Assembly (NCBI GenBank): GCA_021734045.1
Contig: JAIPJR010000057.1
Coordinates: forward strand, 1-18,359
DNA from: Fidelibacterota bacterium
Lineage (GTDB): Bacteria; Fidelibacterota; UBA8477
Length of the DNA stretch: 18,359 bases
Direction: 5' to 3'
A program made the position numbers and the translations under genes. The notes below the pieces were generated by a model, which had not been told where the DNA came from, did not search any database, and worked only from the letters and a program-made list of their open reading frames with translations. This document shows, piece by piece, positions 1-7,357 of this stretch; position 1 is the first letter of the stretch, and each line of letters starts with the position of its first letter.

Positions 1-33
1 GTCTTGTTTGTCCATCTTTAGAGTATTTCCCAT
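1..33 (-). CDS. istA: IstA-like transposase, N-terminal fragment (IS21 family), runs off the left edge
   Basis: Read on the minus strand, an ATG at 33-31 opens a frame MGNTLKMDKQD that continues past the window edge. A GGGAG ribosome binding site sits about eight bases upstream on that strand. IstA transposases of IS21 elements commonly begin with an M-x-N-x-LKM-x-K pattern before their helix-turn-helix. Only eleven residues are visible, so the call depends mainly on the adjoining IS21-type terminal repeats. Catalytic DDE residues and the istB partner would lie outside the window. Confidence 0.55.
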   Translation of the reverse strand, partial: MGNTLKMDKQD

Positions 34-138
34 CTCTTTGGCTCCCTTTTTTTATTCGGAGAACCTAAAGGTTTTTCTCTCTAGAGGTGGCCTGTTTTCA
101 ACTGCCCCTTACTGGCCTATTTTGACTGCCCCCTGACA
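34..138 (-). mobile_element. Terminal region of an IS21-family insertion sequence
   Basis: On the minus strand this segment starts with the tip TGTCAGGGGGCAG at 138 and carries two near-identical units, at 132-113 and 108-88, each reading GGGGCAGTyrAAAAyAGGCCA with a one-base length difference. Closely spaced multiple terminal repeats with a 5'-TGT tip are characteristic of IS21-family ends, where IstA binds. The leader between the repeats and the transposase start also holds an imperfect inverted repeat at about 60-81. The right end and target duplication are outside the window, so the exact boundary at 138 is inferred from the TGT tip. The element inserted just upstream of the metal-resistance operon. 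Confidence 0.65.
88..132. repeat. Double terminal repeat of the IS21-like element
   Basis: Two direct copies, TGGCCTGTTTTCAACTGCCC(C) at 88-108 and TGGCCTATTTTGACTGCCCC at 113-132, lie 25 bases apart. They differ at two or three positions plus one indel. They are the probable transposase binding sites. Confidence 0.75.
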
Positions 139-211
139 AGGAAGTTGCATGTTATGAAAAATACTTGCGACGATGAAACAATCGTGTAGGTTTCGCATTG
201 AAAGCCAAACA

Positions 212-571
212 ATGCTCAAGAAACTCATAGCCCAATTCACAATACTCTTCATGGTCATGGCCAATGCCACACCCTTTCTGACACGGGAAGCACCGTGTGA
301 AGAGAGCTGCTGTACCACCGTGTCGTGTTGTGAGATGGGTGGTGATGCAGCGAGCCAGTGCGAAATGGAAATGACATCCTGTGAAGCGCACGTATTCATT
401 CCCTTAATCACGGCACCACTGGTGAAGCAGGAGCATCAGGTTCAGCTAACCATTGAGTCCCGTCCGGACCCGGTTCTGCTACCATTGATTACGCAATGCC
501 AATTTCCCCCCAACACACATGAGGCCGATTCAGGTCCGGCTCCCTTTCGGACACTGCCACTTCTGATTTAG
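212..571 (+). CDS. Cys/Met-rich exported small protein, first gene of the metal operon
   Basis: I do not recognise a named family. The protein from ATG 212 is 119 residues with a typical export signal (MLKK, then a hydrophobic run to about residue 20, then ANA). An in-frame ATG at 173 would add 13 polar residues before the signal, and neither start has a good ribosome binding site. Directly after the signal lies a 29-residue stretch with seven cysteines (C-x3-CC-x4-CC-x9-C-x6-C) and three methionines, including CEM and CEMEM, followed by a His. This composition suits soft-metal binding such as Cu(I) or Ag(I). The rest (IPLITAPLVKQEHQ onward) is Pro-rich without a clear domain. Its place ahead of the tripartite efflux genes suggests a periplasmic metal scavenger or sensor peptide (inference). 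The IS element ends about 35 bases upstream of the 173 start and may have replaced its native promoter. Confidence 0.6.
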   Translation: MLKKLIAQFTILFMVMANATPFLTREAPCEESCCTTVSCCEMGGDAASQCEMEMTSCEAHVFIPLITAPLVKQEHQVQLTIESRPDPVLLPLITQCQFPPNTHEADSGPAPFRTLPLLI

Positions 572-588
572 ACAATTTTCCCGGATTG

Positions 589-620
589 GGTACCCGATCC
601 CTGCTAGCATCACGGGTACC
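589..620 (+). other. Intergenic hairpin between the Cys-rich gene and the outer-membrane factor gene
   Basis: GGTACCCG at 589-596 and CGGGTACC at 613-620 form a perfect 8-bp inverted repeat around a 16-base loop. The left arm is also part of an 18-base palindrome (583-600, GGAT-t-GGGTACCC-g-ATCC with one T/G mismatch), so two folds compete. No T-run follows, so this is not a standard intrinsic terminator. It could be an mRNA-processing or stability element, or an operator for an unseen regulator. Confidence 0.45.
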
Positions 621-657
621 GGTTATCACATCATGTCACCTGTACAAACGGTGAAAG

Positions 658-2001
658 ATGCGTGCGGTGAATGCCGTAACAACGCAACGGGAGATGAAAC
701 CATTGAAATCAGATAAAAATCGGAATAACCATTTTAGGTGCACAGTCCTGGCTGCCGTGCTGCTCTCCATCCAAGCCGGATTTGGACAGCCACAGGTAAC
801 CAGACTAAGCCCGCCTTTACTGGATTCATTACTGCAATACAATCAGGGCGTTCAAGCCGCCTACACCAAATTCCAATCACGTGCGGCCGAGGTGCCGGCA
901 CACGGGGCTCTTCCAGACCCCCAACTTGAAGTGAGTACCTCGCTGTCACCGCTGGAAACACGCAACGGTCCGGTGACCAACCAGGTGATGCTGGGACAAA
1001 AATTCCCACTGTGGGGCAAGTTGAAGCGTGAACGCTCCCTGGCAACCTTGCAGGCTGACATTGCCTGGCAGGATTATCGGCGAACTGTTGTATCCACCAC
1101 GTTCGAAATGACCAAAGCCTGGGCAGAGTATGTAAAATTGTCCCGGTCGCTGGAAATATTATCCCATTATTTGGAGGACCTGGAGGCCTTCCAAAATGTT
1201 GCCTTGACCCATTATTCCACGGGTCAGGGAAATACACAGCATCCTGTTCTGAAATTGCAGATTGAACAATCATTGATCCAGAGTAAGGCCAACACACTCA
1301 AAGGTCAACTGGAGGCGGCCACCCATCGGTTAGGTGCGTTGTTTAATGGCCATTTTCAACCAGCGGACTTTTCAGCAAGCTGGACGGAATATTCTGTTGA
1401 CCACACGGAGCAGGAATGGTTGGATCTGGCGCGTCAGGTGAATCCCAATCTCCAGACCGATCGCATTCGGGAGCAAATCGCTATTCTTATGCAGGAATTG
1501 AACCAGCGGAAAAATTATCCCGATTTGGTGGCCGGTATGACCTGGTCACTGGTGGGGGACACCGATTTAGGTGGTGCAGTGGAATCCGGCAAGGATGCCC
1601 TGGGTGTGAAATTGGGTATAAATCTACCCCTTTGGCTCAATCGTAATGCAGCCCGGGTAGAAGCTGCCCGGATTAATGGAAAAGCAACACAGTTGGCTAG
1701 TACGGAATCCTGGAATCAGGTTCAGGCGACGATACAATCCCAACTTCAGGTGTTGGTAGAAATCGAGAAAAATTATCAACTGTATCAGAAAAATCTGCTG
1801 CCTGAATCGCGTCAAATGCTGGCGTCAGCTTACTCGGCTTATGAAACCGGCAAGATCAGTTTTTTAGACGTGCTGGATAGCGAGCGGATGACATTCACAG
1901 TACAACTGGAATTCGAAGCGGTTAAAGCCAGGCGCACCGTTGCTCGTGCGAAATTACTGAAAGCTGTGGGATTGCCTCTCAATGGAGAAAATCATGATTA
2001 A
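658..2001 (+). CDS. TolC-family outer-membrane factor of a metal efflux system (CusC/CzcC-like)
   Basis: This is the outer-membrane channel of the tripartite efflux complex encoded by this gene and the next two. The protein is 447 residues, the usual size for CusC/CzcC homologues. It has an N-terminal signal (hydrophobic run TVLAAVLLSIQAGFGQ) and long amphipathic helical segments typical of the outer-membrane efflux protein (OEP) domain. LPDPQLEVS near residue 85 and the C-terminal pattern SAYSAYETGKISFLDVLDSER near residue 390 are family hallmarks. No lipobox cysteine is present, unlike E. coli CusC. ATG 658 has a GGTGA-like site; ATG 694 (MKPLKSDK) would give a more standard signal length and is a possible start. 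It ends inside the start of the adaptor gene, which indicates coupled translation. Confidence 0.88.
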   Translation: MRAVNAVTTQREMKPLKSDKNRNNHFRCTVLAAVLLSIQAGFGQPQVTRLSPPLLDSLLQYNQGVQAAYTKFQSRAAEVPAHGALPDPQLEVSTSLSPLETRNGPVTNQVMLGQKFPLWGKLKRERSLATLQADIAWQDYRRTVVSTTFEMTKAWAEYVKLSRSLEILSHYLEDLEAFQNVALTHYSTGQGNTQHPVLKLQIEQSLIQSKANTLKGQLEAATHRLGALFNGHFQPADFSASWTEYSVDHTEQEWLDLARQVNPNLQTDRIREQIAILMQELNQRKNYPDLVAGMTWSLVGDTDLGGAVESGKDALGVKLGINLPLWLNRNAARVEAARINGKATQLASTESWNQVQATIQSQLQVLVEIEKNYQLYQKNLLPESRQMLASAYSAYETGKISFLDVLDSERMTFTVQLEFEAVKARRTVARAKLLKAVGLPLNGENHD

Positions 2002-3724
2002 GAATAAAGTCTATTTTTTTACACTAACGATAATTTTGCTGGGTTCGGCGATGTTCTTCACCGGATGCGCCGAGCGTGATACGCCGGAAACCACACAAAA
2101 TAATGAATCCCAAACCCTCTACACCTGTGGCATGCATCCCAATGTGATCCAGGAGGGGCCGGGGAATTGTCCCATCTGTGGTATGAAATTAACACCCATG
2201 GATGGTGGCGATGAATCCACTGCATCCGCCGATAAGAATGATTCCGGTAAAAAAGAAATTCTTTATTACCGGGCACCCATGGATCCCTCTTACATCAGTT
2301 CCAAACCGGGTAAATCGCCCATGGGAATGGATCTGGTACCGGTGTATGCCGGTGAAGAGGCTTTTGGTTCTACAGTGAAGATATCGCCGGTCGTGGAACA
2401 AAATATGGGCGTACGCACGGCGGAAGTCACCCGGCGCGATCTGTATCGCAAAATTCGCACGGTGGGACGCGTGGATTACGACGAGCGGCTTATCTCTCAC
2501 ATTCATACAAAGTTTTCTGGCTGGGTGGAAAAAGCGCATGTGAACACCACCGGTGGGAAAGTATCCAGAGGCGAACCGCTGGTGGACATTTACAGTCCCC
2601 AATTGGTGACCGCACAGCAGGAGTATCTGGATGCTTACAAAAGTTTACAAAAAGCAGGGAATCAGATCACCGACGCGGTGCGTAAGAACCTGACCGCCAT
2701 GATGCAATCTTCCCGCATTCGCCTGGAGTATTTTGACATTTCCCAGAATCAAATCCGCAAGCTGGAGGAGACCGGTAATGTCACCAAAACGGTCACTATC
2801 CAATCACCATTTACCGGTTATGTCATGGAAAAACAGGTTCTGGATGGAATGGAAGTCAAGCCGGGCATGCGCATGTACTCCATCGCGGACTTAAGCAATA
2901 TCTGGGTGTACGCTGATATTTATGAATTTGAATTACCGTGGCTGGAAACGGGGCAGTCAGCCCGTGTGACACTTTCCTATATGCCGGGAACCACGCTGGA
3001 AGGCACTGTGGATTATATCTATCCCTATCTGGATTCCAAAAGTCGCACCGTGAAAGCACGCCTGGTGTTTCCCAATCCGAATTTAACGCTCAAACCTGGC
3101 ATGTATGCCAATGTGGAACTTCAGTCGTCACCGGTGAAAAATGCCGTGGCCGTGCCACTGGAAGCCGTGTTGTTTACCGGTGAACGGGCGCTGGTTTTTG
3201 TGGCGCTGGGTGAAGGGCGCTTTGCACCGCGGGAGGTGACCGTGGGTGTGGAAAGCGGCGATGGCTATTACGAAATCAAGTCCGGGATCACGGAAGGGGA
3301 GACCATTGTAACTTCGGGTCAATTTCTGCTGGATTCGGAAAGCCGGCTCCGGGAGGGCTTGGCAAAAATGCTGGGTGATCGCCAGTCTCCTGATCCCCCC
3401 GACGATGTGGATCACTCAGATCATCAACACGCTGAAGAGGATGATGATTACGACCATAACCGCGCTTTCGGTCACCTGGGAGCTGATGGGAAAATCACCA
3501 CCTACACCTGTCCCATGGAATCCCACGCCTATGTGAAATTGGCTGAACCCGGTGAATGTCCTGATTGCGGGATGACATTGGTGGAAAAGCAGCTGGAGGA
3601 TGACCCGGAAGGGGATTGGTACACGTGCCCCATGGATTCGCACGCCCATGTGGTGCAATCAGAGCCCGGCAAATGTCCCGTGTGTGAAATGGAACTGGTG
3701 CCTTTTGAACCGCAGTGGAATTAG
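1994..3724 (+). CDS. cusB: CusB-like periplasmic adaptor lipoprotein with four HMBD modules
   Basis: This is the membrane-fusion protein of a heavy-metal RND efflux pump, bridging the inner-membrane pump and outer-membrane channel. ATG 1994 is preferred over 1982 because GGAG lies six bases upstream; it overlaps the previous stop by eight bases. Residues 1-25 form a lipoprotein signal ending FTGC, with lipidation at C25. HMBD1 (Y43-M69: YTCGMHP then CPICGM) keeps all cysteines. HMBD2 (91-118: YYRAPMDP then SPMGMDLVPVY) is the Cys-free Met form usual at CusB N-termini. The adaptor core follows (about 120-460), with a lipoyl/barrel-sandwich segment beginning near GWVEKAHVN. An acidic His-rich linker (DHSDHQHAEEDDDYDHN) leads to HMBD3 (504-530) and HMBD4 (543-570). 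At 576 residues it is much longer than E. coli CusB (about 400), the excess being the extra metal-binding modules. Confidence 0.9.
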   Translation: MIKNKVYFFTLTIILLGSAMFFTGCAERDTPETTQNNESQTLYTCGMHPNVIQEGPGNCPICGMKLTPMDGGDESTASADKNDSGKKEILYYRAPMDPSYISSKPGKSPMGMDLVPVYAGEEAFGSTVKISPVVEQNMGVRTAEVTRRDLYRKIRTVGRVDYDERLISHIHTKFSGWVEKAHVNTTGGKVSRGEPLVDIYSPQLVTAQQEYLDAYKSLQKAGNQITDAVRKNLTAMMQSSRIRLEYFDISQNQIRKLEETGNVTKTVTIQSPFTGYVMEKQVLDGMEVKPGMRMYSIADLSNIWVYADIYEFELPWLETGQSARVTLSYMPGTTLEGTVDYIYPYLDSKSRTVKARLVFPNPNLTLKPGMYANVELQSSPVKNAVAVPLEAVLFTGERALVFVALGEGRFAPREVTVGVESGDGYYEIKSGITEGETIVTSGQFLLDSESRLREGLAKMLGDRQSPDPPDDVDHSDHQHAEEDDDYDHNRAFGHLGADGKITTYTCPMESHAYVKLAEPGECPDCGMTLVEKQLEDDPEGDWYTCPMDSHAHVVQSEPGKCPVCEMELVPFEPQWN

Positions 3725-3742
3725 GATGGTGAGGTTAACAAT

Positions 3743-6700
3743 ATGATTGAACGCATTATCGAATGGTCCGTTAACAATCGTTTCATCGTCATCCTGGCAA
3801 CGCTGTTTGTGATTGTGGGCGGCTATATCGCCATGACCACCACACCGCTGGATGCCATACCCGATCTCAGTGATGTCCAGGTGATTATTCAGACCAAATA
3901 TCCGGGGCAGGCACCGCAGGTTGTGGAAGATCAGATCACCTATCCGCTTACCACGGCCATGTTATCGGTCCCCTTCGCCAAAGTGGTGCGCGGCTATTCC
4001 TTTTTCGGAATATCCTTCGTCTATATCATTTTCGAAGATGGGACGGATATGTACTGGGCGCGGAGTCGCGTGCTGGAGTACCTGAATTTCGTATCGGGAA
4101 GGCTCCCGGATGGTGTGAATCCACAACTGGGTCCGGACGCAACCGGTGTGGGGTGGGTCTATGAGTACACGGTAGAGAGTGAAGTCCACGACCTGCAGCA
4201 ATTACGCGCCATACAGGATTATTACCTGCGGTACGAACTCATGGCCGTTCCGGGTGTCTCGGAAGTGGCCAGTATCGGTGGTTTTGTGAAGCAGTATCAG
4301 GTGGATGTGGACCCCAGTAAGTTGCTGGCTTATAACATTCCGCTGAACAAGGTGAAAATGGCGATTAAGCGTAGCAATAATGATGTTGGTGGGCGCCTGG
4401 TGGAGATGGCGGAGACCGAATTCATGGTGCGCGGTTTGGGATACATTAAAAGTATTGATGACATCAAAGCCATCCCTGTGGGTGTGGATGACAATGGCAC
4501 CCCGATTCTGATTCGCAATATCGCTGATGTGCATTTGGGCCCCGATCTGCGGCGTGGTCTGGCTGAGCGGGATGGCGTGGGGGAAACGGTGGGAGGCATC
4601 ATTGTGATGCGCTATGGCGAAAATGCCATGGACGTGATTCGCAAGGTGAAGGAAAAATTAGAGGATCTCAAGCCTGGTCTTCCGGAGGGCATGGAGGTGA
4701 AACCAGCCTATGACCGGTCACTTCTGATCCAGCGGGCGGTGGATAATCTAACCGCCAAACTATTGGAGGAGATTATCATTGTCTCCATCATCTGCATCAT
4801 CTTCCTGCTCCATTTTCGCAGTGCCTTTGTGGTGATTTTTACCTTACCGGTTGGCATTTTACTCGCCTTCCTGATTATGCGCTATCAGGGCATTAATGCC
4901 AATATCATGTCGTTGGGCGGAATCGCAATCGCCATCGGTGTCATGGTGGATGCGGCTATTGTCATGATCGAGAATGTCCATAAGCACCTGGAGCGGGATA
5001 ATGGCGACGAAAGTCATTGGCAAATCGTCCTGAAAGCCTCAAAAGAGGTGGGACCGTCGCTGTTTTACTCTCTGCTCATCATCACCGTTTCTTTCGTACC
5101 CGTGTTCAGTTTGCAGGCGCAAGAGGGGCGACTTTTTCGGCCGCTGGCGTATACAAAGACCTATGCCATGGCAGCCGCGGCAATTCTGGCTATCACCATT
5201 GTGCCGGTGTTGATGGGCTATTTCATCCGGGGAAAAATTCTGCCGGAAGAACGCAATCCCATTAGTAGATTCCTCATCCGGATTTATCGACCGATTATCC
5301 GATTCGTACTGCATTTCCGGAAAACGACCCTGGTAATCGCAGGTGTAGCGCTCCTGGTGACTGTATGGCCGCTCCGGCAATTAGGATCGGAATTCATGCC
5401 CCCAATCAACGAAGGGGATCTGCTTTACATGCCTACCACCGATCCGGGAATTTCCATTACCAAAGCACGGGAGTTGCTCATGCAGACGGATCGCATTATC
5501 AAAGGCTTTCCTGAAGTGGAGCAGGTATTCGGTAAAATCGGACGGGCAGAAAGCGCCACGGACCCGGCACCACTGAGCATGCTGGAAACCACCATTACCC
5601 TGAAGCAACCGGACGAGTGGCCGGCCCGGAAATATGAAACCCGGTTTTACAGCGATTGGTCACTACCGACATTTTTGCGGTCTCCGCTGGAATGGATCTG
5701 GCCAACGCGCCGACCGGTTACCATGGACGAACTCACCACCGAGCTCAATGCCGCCATTCAATTTCCCGGTCTTACCAATGCCTGGACCATGCCCATTAGA
5801 ACCCGGATTGATATGCTCAGCACCGGGATTAAAACACCGGTGGGCATTAAAGTCATGGGGAATGACCTGGATACGCTGAATGAGGTGGCCGGAAAAATTC
5901 AATCTATCGTGCAGAAAATTCCCGGGACACTCAGCGCCTATGCTGATAAGGTGACCGGTGGAAATTTCTTAGACTTTGAAATCCGTCGCTCTGAGGCAGC
6001 CCGTTATGGTCTCACGGTTGGTGATATTCAGGACATTATCCAATCCGCAATAGGCGGCATGAATGTGACCTACACGGTGGAGGGTCGTGAGCGCTATCCG
6101 GTGAATGTACGCTATAGCCGGGAGTTGCGTGACACCGTGGAGAAACTCCGCCGCACCATAATTCCCACACCTGTGGGCGCGCAGATCCCCATTTCCCAGG
6201 TGGCGGATATCCGGATTAAAAAAGGTGCTCCTGTGATAAAAAGTGAAAATGCCCGGATGACGGGATGGGTGTATGTTGACCTGAGCGGTATTGATGTGGG
6301 TACATATGTCCGGAATGCCAAAACGGTTCTGGCACGGGAAATTCAGCTTCCGGAAGGCTATTCGCTGGTATGGAGCGGACAATATGAGTACATGGAGCGT
6401 GCGAACAAGCGCCTGAAAATCGTGGTTCCGGTTACCCTGCTCATCATCTTTCTGTTGCTCTATTTCAACTTTCGCAACATGACGGAAAGTCTTATCGTCA
6501 TGCTGTCCTTACCCTTCACGCTTATCGGCGGAATCTGGTTCATGTACTTTTTGGGGTACAATCTGAGCGTAGCTGTGGGAGTAGGCTTTATCGCGCTGGC
6601 CGGCTTGGCGGCTGAAACCGGCGTTGTGATGCTTATTTATCTGGATGGTGCGTATAAAAATCGCAAGCAAAATGGTCGCATGCAATCGGTGAAAGATCTC

Positions 6701-6946
6701 TACGATGCCGTTATGGAAGGCGCTGTTGATCGCGTCCGACCCAAAATGATGACGGTAGCGTCCACCATGCTGGGATTGGTGCCGATTTTATGGGGAACCG
6801 GAACCGGTTCACAGGTGATGAAGCGCATTGCTGCACCCATGGTTGGCGGTCTGGTAACATCCACCATTCTGACACTGGTGGTCATTCCCACGATCTACTT
6901 CATCTGGAAGTCGATTGAGCTAAAGCGCAAGAACTTGGAGGTATGA
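3743..6946 (+). CDS. cusA: CusA-like heavy-metal RND efflux pump
   Basis: This is the proton-driven inner-membrane pump of the tripartite complex, 1067 residues, with GGTGAGG upstream of the ATG. It aligns along its length with CusA: YPGQAPQVVEDQITYPLTT, FEDGTDMYWARSRVLEYL, GPDATGVGWVYEY and the TM4 proton-relay segment GGIAIAIGVMVDAAIVMIENVHKHL with its Asp, which marks the heavy-metal (HME) RND subfamily. Two of the three CusA metal-site methionines are kept: M613 (APLSML, equivalent to CusA M573) and M691 (RIDML, M623). The third, CusA M672 in RYGMTV, is Leu757 here (RYGLTV). About 30 residues (near 625-660, rich in Trp, Pro and Arg) are inserted in the porter domain relative to E. coli CusA. 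Cu(I)/Ag(I) is the likely substrate given the neighbours, but the altered triad leaves room for another specificity. Confidence 0.93.
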   Translation: MIERIIEWSVNNRFIVILATLFVIVGGYIAMTTTPLDAIPDLSDVQVIIQTKYPGQAPQVVEDQITYPLTTAMLSVPFAKVVRGYSFFGISFVYIIFEDGTDMYWARSRVLEYLNFVSGRLPDGVNPQLGPDATGVGWVYEYTVESEVHDLQQLRAIQDYYLRYELMAVPGVSEVASIGGFVKQYQVDVDPSKLLAYNIPLNKVKMAIKRSNNDVGGRLVEMAETEFMVRGLGYIKSIDDIKAIPVGVDDNGTPILIRNIADVHLGPDLRRGLAERDGVGETVGGIIVMRYGENAMDVIRKVKEKLEDLKPGLPEGMEVKPAYDRSLLIQRAVDNLTAKLLEEIIIVSIICIIFLLHFRSAFVVIFTLPVGILLAFLIMRYQGINANIMSLGGIAIAIGVMVDAAIVMIENVHKHLERDNGDESHWQIVLKASKEVGPSLFYSLLIITVSFVPVFSLQAQEGRLFRPLAYTKTYAMAAAAILAITIVPVLMGYFIRGKILPEERNPISRFLIRIYRPIIRFVLHFRKTTLVIAGVALLVTVWPLRQLGSEFMPPINEGDLLYMPTTDPGISITKARELLMQTDRIIKGFPEVEQVFGKIGRAESATDPAPLSMLETTITLKQPDEWPARKYETRFYSDWSLPTFLRSPLEWIWPTRRPVTMDELTTELNAAIQFPGLTNAWTMPIRTRIDMLSTGIKTPVGIKVMGNDLDTLNEVAGKIQSIVQKIPGTLSAYADKVTGGNFLDFEIRRSEAARYGLTVGDIQDIIQSAIGGMNVTYTVEGRERYPVNVRYSRELRDTVEKLRRTIIPTPVGAQIPISQVADIRIKKGAPVIKSENARMTGWVYVDLSGIDVGTYVRNAKTVLAREIQLPEGYSLVWSGQYEYMERANKRLKIVVPVTLLIIFLLLYFNFRNMTESLIVMLSLPFTLIGGIWFMYFLGYNLSVAVGVGFIALAGLAAETGVVMLIYLDGAYKNRKQNGRMQSVKDLYDAVMEGAVDRVRPKMMTVASTMLGLVPILWGTGTGSQVMKRIAAPMVGGLVTSTILTLVVIPTIYFIWKSIELKRKNLEV

Positions 6947-6950
6947 ATCA

Positions 6951-7298
6951 ATGAAGGAAATCAAAGCATATATCAGAACCAACAAGGTGGAGAAAACGCT
7001 CGCTGCGTTGAAGAAAATCGGTATCCAGAACATGACCGTTATTGATGTAATGGCCTTGGGGCAGGGCATGCTGGATCGTGCTGATTACAAATATTCCATG
7101 GCGCTTGTGGAGCGGTATTCTACGATTGCTAAACTGGAAATCATTGTTCCAGATAATCAATCAGAACGAACTGTGGAAACCATCCGTTCTGCTGCCTATA
7201 CCGGTGAGAGTGGCGATGGCCTGATCCTGGTATCATCAGTTGAATTTGCTCAAAAGGTCCGCTCCGGAAAACAAGGGGAGACAATTGTTCAAGCCTGA
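6951..7298 (+). CDS. PII-like signalling protein associated with metal RND efflux
   Basis: The 115-residue protein has the PII fold signature: an N-terminal MKEIKAYIRTNKVEKTLAAL strand-helix, a B-loop TGESGDGLILV (T84-G90 and on), and a C-loop-like VRSGKQGE near the end. The T-loop lacks the usual Q-K-G-h and Y-R-G-x-E-Y residues, so uridylylation and the classical ammonium partners are not expected. A divergent PII group, called PII-NG in the literature, is known next to CusA/CzcA-type efflux genes and fits this context. The gene starts four bases after the pump stop with a GGAGG site, so it is in the same operon. A role in sensing nucleotides and modulating the pump or the ATPase is inference; its ligand is unknown. 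Confidence 0.82.
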   Translation: MKEIKAYIRTNKVEKTLAALKKIGIQNMTVIDVMALGQGMLDRADYKYSMALVERYSTIAKLEIIVPDNQSERTVETIRSAAYTGESGDGLILVSSVEFAQKVRSGKQGETIVQA

Positions 7299-7357
7299 AA
7301 TGATTGTTCTCCAAAATCAATCTCTGTCAAATCAACGCTGATGTAAATGGAGAAAAA

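Noticed and set aside
133-165. A sigma-70 promoter across the IS junction (CTGACA as -35)
   Set aside because: Candidate -10 hexamers lie at 12, 14 or 21 bases rather than 16-18, and none matches well.
173-211. ATG 173 as the start of the Cys-rich protein
   Set aside because: It has no ribosome binding site and would place 13 polar residues before the signal sequence. ATG 212 gives a standard signal, though it too lacks a strong site, so 173 is not excluded.
734-1297. Long minus-strand frame opposite the outer-membrane factor gene
   Set aside because: It has no domain, no ribosome binding site, and lies wholly antisense to a clear TolC-family gene. The other long antisense frames in the window are treated the same way.
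7304-7357. TTG 7304 as the ATPase start
   Set aside because: No ribosome binding site, whereas ATG 7358 has GGAGAAAAA just upstream and begins right before the YHS domain.
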